A DNA stretch of 64,000 bases, from contig NZ_BMED01000002.1 in NCBI RefSeq assembly GCF_014636315.1, positions 1,054,001 to 1,118,000 on the forward strand. Reading direction: 5' to 3'. The translations under genes and the position numbers were made by a program. Below the pieces are notes generated by a model. It made no database searches, was not told the origin of the DNA, and saw only the letters and a list, made by a program, of their open reading frames with translations. Source of the stretch: Parundibacterium terreum (GTDB lineage: Bacteria > Pseudomonadota > Gammaproteobacteria > Burkholderiales > Burkholderiaceae_D). Numbering within the stretch: the first letter of the stretch is position 1; every line of letters begins with the position of its first letter. Shown piece by piece: positions 17,112 through 27,471 of this stretch.

Positions 17112-18650
17112 TCAGCTTTTGGCCTGCCTCTGGAATTCAGCCAGTTCCTTATACTCTTGCTGCAGCTTGCGCGGTATCGCCAGGAAGATGGGACGCAAGC
17201 GCGCATACACCGCGACATTGTCCGCCACGGGCACGTGTTTATGCGTCGCGCCTACCATCGCCGAAATTTCATCCAGTGAACTGATCTTCCCCAGCGCAAA
17301 CAGGCCCAGCACCGCGGCGCCCAGGCAGGAAGATTCCACGCTTTCCGGCACCACCACTTCGCGGTCGAAAATATCCGCCATCATTTGCCTCCACAAGGCC
17401 GACTTGGCAAATCCACCGGTTGCCATCATCTGCTGGGTAGGGCCTATCAGTTTTTCCACTTCCGGCAAGATACTGTAAAGATTGAAGATCACGCCTTCCA
17501 GCGCAGCCCGTATCATGTGCGGCTTGCCATGGTGGCTGGCCAGTCCAAAATAAGAACCTCGCAGATCGGCGTTCCACAAGGGCGCCCGCTCGCCCGCCAG
17601 ATAAGGATGGAACAAGAGTCCCTCTGCGCCCGGCGAAACTGCGGCGGCGATCCGCGTCAGCGCTTCGTAAGGGTCAAGGCCCGCTTGGCGCGCCTGTTCC
17701 GCTTCAGCCGTAGCCAGTTCATCGCGTACCCATTTGAAGATATTGCCGCCGTTGTTCACAGGGCCGCCGATGACCCAGTGCTTGTCGGTCAGCGCATAGC
17801 AAAAGGTACTGCCGGAAGGGCTGGTCACCGGATGATCAACCACGGTACGCATTGCGCCTGAAGTACCTATCGTGACAGCCACCTGCCCCGGCTGTATCGC
17901 ATTGACCCCAAGATTGGACAGAACGCCATCATTCGCGCCGAGCACAAACGGCGTGTCTGGAGACAGGCCCAGTTGCCCGGCGACGTCTGCCGCCAAACCC
18001 TGTATATGATGCGTGGTAGGTACCAGTGTGGACAACTGATGCGCGGCCACGCCTGCCAGTTCCAACGCATCCTGGTCCCAGTCCAGTTGCTGCAGGTTGA
18101 ACAGGCCGGTGGCTGATGCGATCGAATAATCCACCATCCACTGGCCGAGCAGTTTGAAGAACACGTACTCCTTGACGCCGACAAAGCGTGCCGCACGGCC
18201 AAACAAATCTGCGTGCTCATGGCGCAGCCAGACCAGCTTGCACAGCGGAGACATAGGATGAATGGGCGTGCCGGTGCGCAGATAGATGTCGTGCCCACCC
18301 ATTTCGTCGCGTACGCGGTTTGCCCAGGCACTGGCGCGGTTATCGGCCCAGGTGATGCTGTTGCTGAGCAGGTTTCCCTCTGCATCCACCAGTATCAGGC
18401 TATGCATGGCCGCACTGAAAGACACCAGGCTGATCTCTTCCGCGCCGGCCCCGGCCAGCTTCACCGCCTGCTGTATCGTGGACAGCACTGCAGCATAGAT
18501 CTGCACCGGATCTTGCTCCGCCATGCCGGGTATGTCGCCTATCAGCGGATACTCGACCGCATGCTGGGCCACTATTGCACCGGCGTGGGTGAACAGTACT
18601 GCCTTGGTACTCGTGGTGCCGATATCCACACCCAGCATGTAGTCAGCCAT
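17112..18650 (-). CDS. gntK: gluconokinase, FGGY family
   Basis: A 512-residue FGGY carbohydrate kinase. It begins with the phosphate-1 loop GVDIGTTSTKAVLF, has the FGGY substrate region (SAAMHSLILVD, ITWADNRASAWA), the ATP-site TIGTSGAMR, and the C-terminal GERAPLWNADLRGSYFGL and TGGFAKSALWRQMMAD motifs. It is closest to the Bacillus-type GntK that phosphorylates gluconate to 6-phosphogluconate. Substrate choice is supported by the neighbour 62 bp upstream, a GntP gluconate permease, and the divergent LacI-type regulator. Xylulokinase is the alternative for the family but is less consistent with the locus. Confidence 0.88.
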   Translation of the reverse strand: MADYMLGVDIGTTSTKAVLFTHAGAIVAQHAVEYPLIGDIPGMAEQDPVQIYAAVLSTIQQAVKLAGAGAEEISLVSFSAAMHSLILVDAEGNLLSNSITWADNRASAWANRVRDEMGGHDIYLRTGTPIHPMSPLCKLVWLRHEHADLFGRAARFVGVKEYVFFKLLGQWMVDYSIASATGLFNLQQLDWDQDALELAGVAAHQLSTLVPTTHHIQGLAADVAGQLGLSPDTPFVLGANDGVLSNLGVNAIQPGQVAVTIGTSGAMRTVVDHPVTSPSGSTFCYALTDKHWVIGGPVNNGGNIFKWVRDELATAEAEQARQAGLDPYEALTRIAAAVSPGAEGLLFHPYLAGERAPLWNADLRGSYFGLASHHGKPHMIRAALEGVIFNLYSILPEVEKLIGPTQQMMATGGFAKSALWRQMMADIFDREVVVPESVESSCLGAAVLGLFALGKISSLDEISAMVGATHKHVPVADNVAVYARLRPIFLAIPRKLQQEYKELAEFQRQAKS

Positions 18651-18712
18651 GATTATTCCTTGCTACCTTATCCATCACTTTTCATCGCTTTTTATCACTT
18701 AATACGCCACCC

Positions 18713-20065
18713 TCAAATCACAGCATTGAGCAGCATGATAAATACAATTGCGACTACCGAGATGATGGTCTCCATCGCACTCCAGGTCTTGAAAGTTTCA
18801 CTGATGCTCATGTTGAAATACTCTTTCACCAGCCAGAAGCCGGCATCGTTCACGTGCGAGAAAATCAGCGAGCCGGCACCGGTTGCCAGCACCAGCAATT
18901 CTCGGTTGGTGCCGGGTATCAGGGTCACCAGCGGTGCCACAATCCCCGCACCGGTAATCGTCGCTACGGTTGCCGAGCCGGTTGCTATACGGATCACACC
19001 GGCCACCAGCCATGCCAGCAACAGGGGCGAAATCTGCGCATGCACCGCCATCTGCCCGATTGCCGTACCTACGCCGCTATTGACCAGCATTTGCTTGAAG
19101 CCGCCGCCGGCGCCAATGATCAGCACGATAGCCGCTGTCGGCGCCAGGCTTTGGTCAAAGAAACGCAGTACCTGCTGCCTGGTGAAGCCACGCGCCGTGC
19201 CGAAAGTATACATGGACAGCAATACCGCAGCGAGCAGGGCAACGATAGGATTGCCGATGAAATCCATCAGCACCCGGATGTGGTGGCCGTCAGGCAGATT
19301 GACGTCGACGAAGGTTTTTAGCAGCATCAGGAATACCGGCAGTAATACGGTCACCAGCGTGATGCCGAAACCCGGCAATTCCTTGTCGGACGACTGGTGC
19401 GCCAACTGCCCCAGCAACTGATCGGAAGGATTGACCAGCACATATTTGGAAATGAAGGAGCCAAACAGCGGACCTGCAATCACGACTGTCGGAAAGCCTA
19501 TGATCAGGCCGTAGAAAATAGTTTTACCGATATCGGCTCCGAAGATCCCTATCGCCAGCAGCGGGCCGGGATGCGGCGGCACCAGGCCATGCATGACAGA
19601 CAGGCTGGCCAACATGGGAATGCCGACCTTGAGCATGGAAACACCGGCGCGGCGGGCAACGATGAAGACCAGCGGCACCAGCAATACAAAGCCGATTTCA
19701 AAAAACAGAGGGATGCCCACCAGGAAGGCACCCAGCATCATTGCCCAGTGCACTTTTTCCTTGCCGAAGGCGCGTACCAGCGTCTGCGCAATCTGGTCCG
19801 CGCCGCCGGATTCCGCCATCATCTTGCCCAGCATAGTGCCGAGGCCGAGAACGACGCCGACAAAACCCAGCACACCGCCAAAACCATCCTGGAAGGATTT
19901 GACGATCTGCGGCAAGGGCATGCCGCAGATCAGGCCCAAAAATCCGGACGTGATCGTCAGCGCGATAAAAGGATGGATGCGCATGCGCGTAATCATGAGG
20001 ATCAAGACAATGACTGCAATGAATGCATTCAGTAATAGCGTAGCTTCTGGACTGAGGCCGAACAT
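18713..20065 (-). CDS. gntP: gluconate:H+ symporter, GntP family
   Basis: A 450-residue polytopic inner-membrane permease with about 12-14 hydrophobic helices. It shows the GntP-family segments MRIHPFIALTITSGFLGLICGMP, GFGGVLGFVGVVLGLGTMLG and MHGLVPPHPGPL. It imports gluconate with protons. An AGGAG ribosome site lies 8 bases before the ATG. It is the first gene of an operon with the gluconokinase and is transcribed away from the regulator gene, with two operator-like palindromes in the shared intergenic region. Confidence 0.92.
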   Translation of the reverse strand: MFGLSPEATLLLNAFIAVIVLILMITRMRIHPFIALTITSGFLGLICGMPLPQIVKSFQDGFGGVLGFVGVVLGLGTMLGKMMAESGGADQIAQTLVRAFGKEKVHWAMMLGAFLVGIPLFFEIGFVLLVPLVFIVARRAGVSMLKVGIPMLASLSVMHGLVPPHPGPLLAIGIFGADIGKTIFYGLIIGFPTVVIAGPLFGSFISKYVLVNPSDQLLGQLAHQSSDKELPGFGITLVTVLLPVFLMLLKTFVDVNLPDGHHIRVLMDFIGNPIVALLAAVLLSMYTFGTARGFTRQQVLRFFDQSLAPTAAIVLIIGAGGGFKQMLVNSGVGTAIGQMAVHAQISPLLLAWLVAGVIRIATGSATVATITGAGIVAPLVTLIPGTNRELLVLATGAGSLIFSHVNDAGFWLVKEYFNMSISETFKTWSAMETIISVVAIVFIMLLNAVI

Positions 20066-20276
20066 GGGACTGTCTCCTGTTTGTAGGGGCGGACAAGCTC
20101 CTGCAGAAATGTCCTCAGGAGCAAGCCGACAAAAATCACTCTCTACGTAGTGTTGTATTTTAAGTGTTGTATTTTCTTGTACACGCTCAACGGTCCGAAT
20201 ACCGCGCGCGGTTTTTAAAGCGATGCCGGCGTTAAAGATAATTCAGTGTATCCGGGCATACTACCGTACAGATTCA

Positions 20277-20292
20277 ATGATAGCGCTAACAT
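20277..20292. promoter_or_regulatory. LacI-family operator 1 of the gluconate locus
   Basis: ATGATAGCGCTAACAT, an imperfect palindrome with the central CG typical of LacI/GntR-type operators. It is nearly identical to a second site 25 bp downstream. Confidence 0.75.
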
Positions 20293-20301
20293 TACGCACC
20301 A

Positions 20302-20317
20302 ATGATAACGCTAACAT
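20302..20317. promoter_or_regulatory. LacI-family operator 2 of the gluconate locus
   Basis: ATGATAACGCTAACAT differs from operator 1 at one base. Start-to-start spacing is 25 bp. Both lie in the 412-bp region between gntP and the divergent regulator, and probably are bound by that regulator to control one or both promoters. Confidence 0.75.
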
Positions 20318-20477
20318 TTTTAAGCTGTCAAACATTTTCATACGCTGCTATGCAGCATAAACCGGCATTTAGCATAAGGAACAGTGTGCCCAGGCAAGCT
20401 TCGCGTAGTATGATGCAAGAGAAATCGCAGGCAGCAACAGAGTATCGAGCAGGCCTGGTCAAAACCATCACATCCGC

Positions 20478-21527
20478 ATGACTAAGAAAAACACCGCCTC
20501 CATCAAGCCCCAGCCAGTCAAAGCCAGCCGCGCTACTGGCCGCGTTACGATTACCGATGTTGCCCAGGAAGCCGGTGTCAGCGCCATGACGGTGTCGCGT
20601 GCGTTGAAAACACCAACACTGGTGCAGAAAGAGGCGCATGCCCGCATCAGCGCTGCAATCAAGAAACTGGGCTATGTACCCAACCAGGCCGCCAGTACGC
20701 TGGCCTCCGCCAAATCCAATGTCATCGCCGTCATCGTGCCGTCGCTGACCAATATGGTGTTCATCGATACCTTGACCGGCATACGCGATTGCCTGGGGCA
20801 GGCCGGCTACCAGTTCCTGATCGGTGAGACCGGCTATTCGCCGGACAGGGAAACGCAGCTGATATCCACCTATATGCGGCATGCGCCGGACGGTTTCCTG
20901 CTCACCGGCGTGGAGCAGCAGGAAGAAGCAAGGCTGCAACTGGCGGCCAACCATATTCCAGCGGTAAGGATGTTTGACCTCAGCCCCAGCAGCCGCGATA
21001 TGACGGTAGGCTTCTCGCAAAAAAAGGCTGGCTACGCGATCGCGCAGCATATGGTGGCGCAGGGCTACAAGCGTCCAGGCTTCCTTGCCGCGCAACTCGA
21101 TCCACGCGTGATGAAACGGCGCGAAGGTTTCCGCAAAGGTTTGATGGAAGCGGGCCTGGACCCGAACGTGGAAGTCATGCTGCCGTCGCCGACCAATGTG
21201 GCAATGGGCGCCAGCCTGCTGTCCAGCCTGCTGCAGCAATACCCGGATTGCGATGCCATATTCTGCTGCAACGATGACCTGGCGCTGGGCGCCTTGTTTG
21301 AATGCCAGCGGCGTGGGCTGAAAGTGCCACAGCAAATGGCGATCGCCGGTTTCAATGACCTGCCATGGGCTGCCTGCGCATCACCGGCGATTACCGCCAT
21401 CGTGACCCCGCGCTACCAGGTAGGCTACCAGGCAGCACAAATGCTGGTGCAGGTACTGAAAGGCGAAGAACCTGCCAAAACCCGCATCGACCTGGGCTTC
21501 GAACTTGCAGTGCGCGAGAGTACTTGA
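20478..21527 (+). CDS. gntR: LacI-family transcriptional regulator of gluconate genes
   Basis: A 349-residue LacI-type repressor. The helix-turn-helix and hinge are at residues 15-75 (VTITDVAQEAGVSAMTVSRA then GYVPNQAASTLASAKSN), followed by a periplasmic-binding-like effector domain starting VIAVIVPSLTNMVF. It is most like the GntR/IdnR branch that senses gluconate or 6-phosphogluconate; the gene context agrees. The start at 20478 leaves about 15 basic residues before the HTH, which is common in this branch. Divergent from gntP, with two near-identical operators in between, so autoregulation is likely. Confidence 0.88.
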   Translation: MTKKNTASIKPQPVKASRATGRVTITDVAQEAGVSAMTVSRALKTPTLVQKEAHARISAAIKKLGYVPNQAASTLASAKSNVIAVIVPSLTNMVFIDTLTGIRDCLGQAGYQFLIGETGYSPDRETQLISTYMRHAPDGFLLTGVEQQEEARLQLAANHIPAVRMFDLSPSSRDMTVGFSQKKAGYAIAQHMVAQGYKRPGFLAAQLDPRVMKRREGFRKGLMEAGLDPNVEVMLPSPTNVAMGASLLSSLLQQYPDCDAIFCCNDDLALGALFECQRRGLKVPQQMAIAGFNDLPWAACASPAITAIVTPRYQVGYQAAQMLVQVLKGEEPAKTRIDLGFELAVREST

Positions 21528-21703
21528 ACCGGATCTATACGCGTCCATCGTAGACAGCTCCCACCCAGGCGCCATCTATCGCAAAACCCGGCAATCTCTG
21601 CTATCGTCCTGTGCTTTCAGGCAATTTATCTGCCGTTTACCCCACTCTGTTGATAGCCGCCATTGCGTGATCCGCTGCTGCGGTATGATTTAGGAATAAT
21701 CCC

Positions 21704-23950
21704 ATGCGCTTGTTTCCGCGTTTTCTTGTGCAATTTTTACGCATTTCTACTCCGGTACTGCTTATGACACTGACCGCCCTCCCCTCCCATGCAGAAAAGC
21801 TCAGCATAGAAAACATTTACGGGAGTACCAGCCTGGCCGGCCCTGCGCCGCGCGGCCTGAAGGTATCGCCTGATGGCGCCCGTGTGACTTTCCTGCGCGG
21901 ACGGGAGAACGACCAGTTCCAGTTGGATCTGTGGGAATTCAACGTGCATGACAAGAGCACCCGCATGCTGGTCGATTCCAAGCTATTGCAGGCAAATGAG
22001 GAATTGTCCGACCAGGAAAAGGCACGCCGTGAACGCGAGCGTACTGCCGGCCTGCGCGGCATCATCAGCTATAGCTGGTCGCCGGACGGCAAGCAGATCC
22101 TGGTACCGCTGGCCGGCGACCTCTACCTGATAGATCTGGCGCATACGGACAAGGCGCGCAAGATCGCCTCCGGCAATGTACTGGATGCAAAGATATCTCC
22201 AAAAGGCCGCTATGTGTCTTTTGTGCGCGACCAGAATCTGTTTGTATTCAACCTGGCCTCCGGCAAGGAAAGCCAGTTGACCAAGGACGGCGGCGGCACG
22301 ATACATAACGCGGAAGCGGAGTTTGTCGCGCAGGAAGAAATGGCGCAAACCAGCGGCTACTGGTGGGCCCCGGACGATAGCCAGATTGCTTTCAAGCGCT
22401 TCGACGAAAGCCAGGTTCCGAACGTCAAGCGCTTTGAAATCTATGCCAACCATACCGAAGTCATAGAGCAGCGCTATCCATATGCGGGCGCCGCCAATGT
22501 GCAGGTGGCGCTGGCCGTCGTCAGCCCCGACAGCGGAGCGATACGCCAGATCGACCTGGGCGCAGAAAAAGACATCTACCTGGTGCGCGCTGACTGGATG
22601 AACGACGCAAAGCACCTGACCTACCAGCGCCAGTCGCGCGACCAGAAACAGCTTGACCTGGTCGCCGTTGATGTAACCAACCTGCAGCAGCAGACGCTGA
22701 TCAGCGAGACCTCCAGGACCTGGGTTGCGGTACTGGACAAGCCCTACTTCCTTGAGCACGGCAAATCCTTTATCTGGACCTCAGAGCGCAGCGGCCGCAA
22801 GCACCTGTACCTGTATGACTTGCAAGGCAAATTGCTGCATGCGATATCCAAAGGCGAATGGGGCATAGACAACCTGCTGGCAGTGGATGAAAAATCCGGC
22901 CTGGCTTATGTGGCCTCCAATCGCGATGCAGTGACCGACAAGCAGGTGTATGCGCTGGCGCTGGACGGCAGCAAGGCCGAGCAACCGAAGCGCATCACGC
23001 AGGCCGATGGCTGGCATGACATCCAGTTTTCCAGGCAAGCCAATGTCTTTATCGATACCTGGTCCAATCCGGATACACCGCCGCAAGTCAGCCTGCGCAA
23101 TGCCGACGGCAGCATGCTGACCTGGATAGAACACAATGAGCTGAACAGCCAGCATCCCTATGCGAAGTTCCGAGACGCCCATGTGCCGACTGAGTTCGGC
23201 ACGCTGACAGCGGAAGATGGGCAAACCCTGCACTATTCGCTGCGCAAGCCGCTCAATTTCGATGCCGGCAAGCGTTACCCGGTATTTCTGGTCGTCTATG
23301 GCGGACCGGGCGCGCAGACGGTGGAGCGCAAATGGGGCAGCCTGTTCGATCAATACATGGCGCAACAAGGCTACGTGGTCTTCAGGCTGGACAATCGCGG
23401 CTCGGCCCGACGCGAACGCCGCTTCACCGATGTCATCTATGGTGAGCTGGGCCGCCACGAAGTGGCCGATCAGGTAGCCGGCATAGACTGGCTCGCGAAG
23501 CAAAGTTTTGTTGATGCCAAGCGCATAGGCGTCTTCGGCTGGAGCTATGGCGGCTTCATGAGCCTGCGCCTGCTGTCTGCCGCATCGGACAAGATCGCTG
23601 CCGGCGTGTCGGTAGCGCCGGTCACTGACTGGGGCCTGTACGACAGCCATTACACCGAGCAATTCATCCGCCACCCGAAAGAAAACGCCGCCGGTTACCA
23701 GCAAAGCAATGTGTTTGCACATCTGGGCGGCTTGCGTTCACCACTGCTGCTAGTACATGGCATGGCTGATGACAATGTCTTGTTCAGCAATTCAACCCAA
23801 TTGATAGACGGCCTGACTTCGCGCGGCATCCTGTTTGACCTGATGACTTATCCGGGTGCCAAGCATGGCATTTCCGGCCCGGCCAATCAAAAGCATGTGT
23901 ATCGCACGATAGAGGCTTTCTTCAAGCGGCAACTGGCACCCAAGCCATAA
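21704..23950 (+). CDS. S9 family prolyl oligopeptidase, dipeptidyl peptidase IV-like
   Basis: A 748-residue serine peptidase with a signal peptide (LVQFLRISTPVLLMTLTALPSHA), so periplasmic. Residues about 40-480 form the beta-propeller (SPDGARVTFLRGRENDQ, YSWSPDGKQILVPL). The C-terminal alpha/beta hydrolase domain carries the triad: Ser in GWSYGGFMS, Asp in HGMADDNVLF and His in GAKHGISG. GGPGAQTV precedes it as the oxyanion region. Such enzymes release X-Pro dipeptides from peptide N-termini. The NAEAEFVAQEEM segment resembles the Glu-Glu N-terminus-binding motif of DPP-IV, which supports dipeptidyl peptidase rather than oligopeptidase action. Monocistronic. Confidence 0.9.
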   Translation: MRLFPRFLVQFLRISTPVLLMTLTALPSHAEKLSIENIYGSTSLAGPAPRGLKVSPDGARVTFLRGRENDQFQLDLWEFNVHDKSTRMLVDSKLLQANEELSDQEKARRERERTAGLRGIISYSWSPDGKQILVPLAGDLYLIDLAHTDKARKIASGNVLDAKISPKGRYVSFVRDQNLFVFNLASGKESQLTKDGGGTIHNAEAEFVAQEEMAQTSGYWWAPDDSQIAFKRFDESQVPNVKRFEIYANHTEVIEQRYPYAGAANVQVALAVVSPDSGAIRQIDLGAEKDIYLVRADWMNDAKHLTYQRQSRDQKQLDLVAVDVTNLQQQTLISETSRTWVAVLDKPYFLEHGKSFIWTSERSGRKHLYLYDLQGKLLHAISKGEWGIDNLLAVDEKSGLAYVASNRDAVTDKQVYALALDGSKAEQPKRITQADGWHDIQFSRQANVFIDTWSNPDTPPQVSLRNADGSMLTWIEHNELNSQHPYAKFRDAHVPTEFGTLTAEDGQTLHYSLRKPLNFDAGKRYPVFLVVYGGPGAQTVERKWGSLFDQYMAQQGYVVFRLDNRGSARRERRFTDVIYGELGRHEVADQVAGIDWLAKQSFVDAKRIGVFGWSYGGFMSLRLLSAASDKIAAGVSVAPVTDWGLYDSHYTEQFIRHPKENAAGYQQSNVFAHLGGLRSPLLLVHGMADDNVLFSNSTQLIDGLTSRGILFDLMTYPGAKHGISGPANQKHVYRTIEAFFKRQLAPKP

Positions 23951-23978
23951 ATATTGCCTCCTGGTTGTGCAAAAAAAC

Positions 23979-24014
23979 ATGGCCGCCGGCATACCTGCCC
24001 GTGGCCATTTTTGT
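23979..24014 (+). terminator. probable terminator after the S9 peptidase gene
   Basis: ATGGCC (23979-23984) pairs with GGCCAT (24003-24008), followed by TTTTTGTTTT. The rest of the interval up to glyQ (to 24251) is AT-rich with no clear T-box or riboswitch; it should hold the glyQS promoter. Confidence 0.55.
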
Positions 24015-24251
24015 TTTCTTTGAAACAATATTTACTCCCCGGCTAACAAATTCCTCGCCGTCTTCACCCCGCAATCAGGCTTTTCTCGCTCCCCACCCCA
24101 TCCAGCGCCGGCTTATAGGCTATTTCACATCGTTTTGTCGCCCGTATAACGCCTGTAGTGCTAAAAAACCGCTAAAATCATCGACTTAGTAAATTTAGCA
24201 AACTTAGTTGCTGCACAATTGCTGCACAAAATACCTAGCCCGAAAGATACG

Positions 24252-25172
24252 ATGCTTACATTTCAACAAATCATCCTGAAACTACAAGAATACTGGGACG
24301 CGCAGGGTTGCGCCTTGTTGCAACCGTATGACATGGAAGTCGGCGCAGGCACCTCTCATACCGGCACCTTCTTGCGTGCGATAGGCCCAGAGCCATGGCG
24401 TGCTGCCTATGTGCAGCCTTCACGCCGCCCCAAGGATGGCCGCTACGGCGAAAACCCTAACCGCCTGCAACACTATTACCAGTACCAGGTCGTGCTGAAA
24501 CCGGCGCCGGAAAACATCCTGGACCTGTATCTGGGTTCGCTGGAAGCGCTGGGCCTGGACCTGAAACAGAATGATGTGCGTTTTGTCGAAGACGACTGGG
24601 AAAACCCGACGCTGGGCGCCTGGGGCCTGGGCTGGGAAGTCTGGCTGAACGGCATGGAGGTGACACAGTTCACCTACTTCCAGCAAGTCGGCGGCCTCGA
24701 TTGCAAGCCTGTGCTGGGTGAAATCACCTATGGCCTGGAAAGGCTGGCGATGTATCTGCAAGGCGTGGAAAACGTGTACGACCTGGTCTGGACAGAGCGC
24801 GAAGAAAATGGCGTAGTAACACGCATCAGCTACGGCGACGTTTTCCATCAAAACGAGGTTGAACAATCGACCTTCAATTTTGAATATGCAAACACCGATT
24901 TCTTGTTCTCGTTATTCGGCAACTATGAAGCGGAAGCCAAGCGCCTGCTGGAAGTGCCGCTGGCGTTGCCTGCCTACGAGCAAATCCTGAAAGCCGGCCA
25001 TACCTTCAATTTGCTGGATGCACGCGGCGCCATTTCCGTCACAGAGCGTGCCGCCTACATAGGCCGCATCCGCAACCTGTCACGCGCGGTAGCCAGTGCC
25101 TATTACGAATCGCGCGAGAAGCTGGGTTTCCCTATGCTGGCATCGGCGCCTGCGGCACCGGTAGTTGCCTAG
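24252..25172 (+). CDS. glyQ: glycyl-tRNA synthetase alpha subunit
   Basis: Catalytic subunit of the bacterial alpha2beta2 glycyl-tRNA synthetase, which joins glycine to tRNA-Gly using ATP. The protein starts [20 protein letters not shown] and carries [43 protein letters not shown] and [20 protein letters not shown], all near invariant in GlyQ. I chose ATG 24252 (306 residues, standard length) rather than an upstream in-frame codon. glyS follows 70 bp downstream in the same operon. Confidence 0.97.
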   Translation: MLTFQQIILKLQEYWDAQGCALLQPYDMEVGAGTSHTGTFLRAIGPEPWRAAYVQPSRRPKDGRYGENPNRLQHYYQYQVVLKPAPENILDLYLGSLEALGLDLKQNDVRFVEDDWENPTLGAWGLGWEVWLNGMEVTQFTYFQQVGGLDCKPVLGEITYGLERLAMYLQGVENVYDLVWTEREENGVVTRISYGDVFHQNEVEQSTFNFEYANTDFLFSLFGNYEAEAKRLLEVPLALPAYEQILKAGHTFNLLDARGAISVTERAAYIGRIRNLSRAVASAYYESREKLGFPMLASAPAAPVVA

Positions 25173-25242
25173 GCTACCTGGGTCACGCAAGAAACCAATT
25201 GAAGAATACTGGATTGCAGCATCAGCCTGATTGAATAAAAAT

Positions 25243-27327
25243 ATGAACCAAACACTGTTAGTCGAACTATTTACCGAAGAGCTGCCGCCTAAGGCATTGG
25301 CCAAACTGGGCGACGCTTTTGCCGCCGGCATCGTCAACGGCCTGAAGAGCCGCGACTTCCTGGAAGCCGATTCCATCGTCAACTCCTATGCATCGCCGCG
25401 CCGCCTGGCGGTCGCCATCACCAATGTGCGTGCGACATCGCCGGACAAGCTGATGCGTGAAAAGGTCTTGCCGGTATCGGTGGCGCTGGACGCAGAAGGC
25501 AAGGCAACCGCACCGCTGGCCAAGAAACTAGCCGCGCTGGGCTTCCCCGACCTGGCAGTCAGCGAGCTGGAACGCGCAGCCGACGGCAAGGCCGAAAGCT
25601 TTTTCTATAGCTATACCGCTCCCGGCTCCGCGCTGGCGCCCAGCCTGCAAGCCGCACTGGAAGATTCCGTCGCCAAGCTGCCCATCCCTAAAGTGATGAG
25701 TTACCAGCGTCCTGACGGCTCTACCGTGCAGTTCGTGCGTCCTGTACACAGGATGATCGCCTTGTATGGCAGCGATATCGTGCCGCTGAGCTTGCTCGGC
25801 CTGAGCAGCGACCGCATCACGCTGGGCCACCGCTTCCTGTCCTCCGGCGAAGTCAAGATCGACCATGCGAATGACTACGCCGCAGCATTGCAGGTACAAG
25901 GAAAAGTTATCGCCAGCGTGGCTGCCCGCAAGGAAAAAATCCGCAGCGATCTGCTGGCCAAAGCCGGTAGCGACCAGGTGCTGATGCCGGAATCGCTGCT
26001 GGACGAAGTCAGCGCCCTGGTGGAATGGCCGGTCGTGTATGAATGCAATTTCGAAACCGAATTCCTGAGCGTGCCGCAGGAATGCCTGATCCTGACGATG
26101 CAGACCAACCAGAAATACTTTGCGCTGACCGATGCCGCAGGCAAGCTGCGTTCGCGCTTTTTGATCGTATCCAATCTGGAAACCAGCGATCCCCGCCACA
26201 TCATCCAGGGCAATGAGCGCGTTGTGCGTCCACGCCTGTCGGACGCAAAATTCTTCTTTGAGCAAGACAAGAAAAAGAAACTGGCAGACCGCCTGCCGGG
26301 CCTGGCCAATGTGGTTTATCACAACAAGCTGGGCAGCCAGGCAGAGCGCATGGAGCGCATCAAATCGCTGGCGGGCAGCATCGCCGCCGCAATGCATGCA
26401 GACGTCGCTCTGGCGCAGCGTGGCGCCATGCTGGCCAAGGCCGATTTGCTGACTGACATGGTTGGTGAATTCCCTGAGTTGCAAGGCATCATGGGCACCT
26501 ACTATGCACGCCACGACGGCGAGCATGATGAAGTCGCCCTGGCCGCTTCCGAGCACTATCAGCCGCGCTTTGCCGGCGATAATTTGCCTTCATCTGCAAC
26601 CGGCACTGCAGTTGCGCTGGCAGACAAGCTGGAAACCCTGGTCGGCATCTGGGGCATAGGCCTGCAGCCTACCGGCGATAAAGATCCGTTCGCACTGCGC
26701 CGCCATGCTCTGGGCATCCTGCGCATGCTGGTGGAAAAACGCCTGAGCTTGTCGCTGAACCAGTTGCTGGCAGATACCGTCAAGCTGTTTGCCGGCAATG
26801 CCAACTTCAAGGATCCTAGCGCCGAAGTGTTGAACTTCCTGCAGGACAGGCTGCGCGGCCAGTTGCGCGAACGCGGCTTTGCCCAGAATGAAGTGGAAGC
26901 GGTAGTAGCGCAGAATCCGGATACGCTGGACACCATCGTGGAACGCCTGGAAGCAGTGAAAGCCTTTGCTGCCTTGCCGGAATCTGCTTCGCTGGCTGCT
27001 GCCAACAAGCGCATTACCAATATCCTGAAAAAAGCCGAGGGTACTCCTGGCGCCGTGCAGGCAGGCCTGCTGCAGGAAGCTGCGGAAAAAGCCCTGTACC
27101 AGGCTATGGCGGATGTCAAACCCAAGGTTGATGCGGCATTTGCCAAAGGCGACTTCACCGGCGCCCTGAAAACCCTGGCCGCCTTGCGTGCGGAAGTGGA
27201 TACCTTCTTCAACGACGTCATGGTCAATGCGGAAGATCTGGCACTGCGTAACAACCGCCTGGCATTGCTGTCGGAACTGCACGGCATGCTGAACCAGGTA
27301 GCCGACATCTCCAAGCTGGCGGCGTAA
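25243..27327 (+). CDS. glyS: glycyl-tRNA synthetase beta subunit
   Basis: The 694-residue beta subunit, which recognises and binds tRNA-Gly. It starts [19 protein letters not shown], a hallmark of GlyS, and shows [45 protein letters not shown] and the C-terminal DALR-like anticodon-binding helices ([22 protein letters not shown]). I prefer ATG 25243 to the TTG 12 bp upstream. Second gene of the glyQS operon. A hairpin follows the stop codon, before gmhB. Confidence 0.97.
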   Translation: MNQTLLVELFTEELPPKALAKLGDAFAAGIVNGLKSRDFLEADSIVNSYASPRRLAVAITNVRATSPDKLMREKVLPVSVALDAEGKATAPLAKKLAALGFPDLAVSELERAADGKAESFFYSYTAPGSALAPSLQAALEDSVAKLPIPKVMSYQRPDGSTVQFVRPVHRMIALYGSDIVPLSLLGLSSDRITLGHRFLSSGEVKIDHANDYAAALQVQGKVIASVAARKEKIRSDLLAKAGSDQVLMPESLLDEVSALVEWPVVYECNFETEFLSVPQECLILTMQTNQKYFALTDAAGKLRSRFLIVSNLETSDPRHIIQGNERVVRPRLSDAKFFFEQDKKKKLADRLPGLANVVYHNKLGSQAERMERIKSLAGSIAAAMHADVALAQRGAMLAKADLLTDMVGEFPELQGIMGTYYARHDGEHDEVALAASEHYQPRFAGDNLPSSATGTAVALADKLETLVGIWGIGLQPTGDKDPFALRRHALGILRMLVEKRLSLSLNQLLADTVKLFAGNANFKDPSAEVLNFLQDRLRGQLRERGFAQNEVEAVVAQNPDTLDTIVERLEAVKAFAALPESASLAAANKRITNILKKAEGTPGAVQAGLLQEAAEKALYQAMADVKPKVDAAFAKGDFTGALKTLAALRAEVDTFFNDVMVNAEDLALRNNRLALLSELHGMLNQVADISKLAA

Positions 27328-27376
27328 GAGAAATACGCAAAATACGCAATATACGTAACATAAGCGGCAACATCCT

Positions 27377-27422
27377 CTCGCCTGTCGTTTCGGATTCACC
27401 CGAAACAACAGGCGATGTTTTA
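27377..27422 (+). terminator. hairpin after glyS
   Basis: TCGCCTGT-GTTTCGG pairs with CCGAAAC-ACAGGCGA with one internal mismatch, followed by TGTTTTAT. It may attenuate transcription into gmhB rather than stop it fully, as the T-run is short. Confidence 0.6.
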
Positions 27423-27471
27423 TGATGTAAGCTGCACTCACAATCTCAATGCCTCAATAGGGACTAGAGCC

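Noticed and set aside
18213..19421. 402-codon open frame on the plus strand
   Set aside because: It runs antisense through parts of the gluconokinase and gntP genes and resembles no protein; both sense genes are certain.
20328..21335. 335-codon open frame on the minus strand
   Set aside because: Antisense to the LacI-family regulator, whose motifs are clear.
22781..23722. 313-codon open frame on the minus strand
   Set aside because: Antisense to the S9 peptidase gene; no ribosome site or recognisable motif.
23951..24251. T-box or glycine riboswitch before glyQS
   Set aside because: No specifier or antiterminator pattern, and none of the conserved riboswitch core is visible; T-boxes are not expected in this group.
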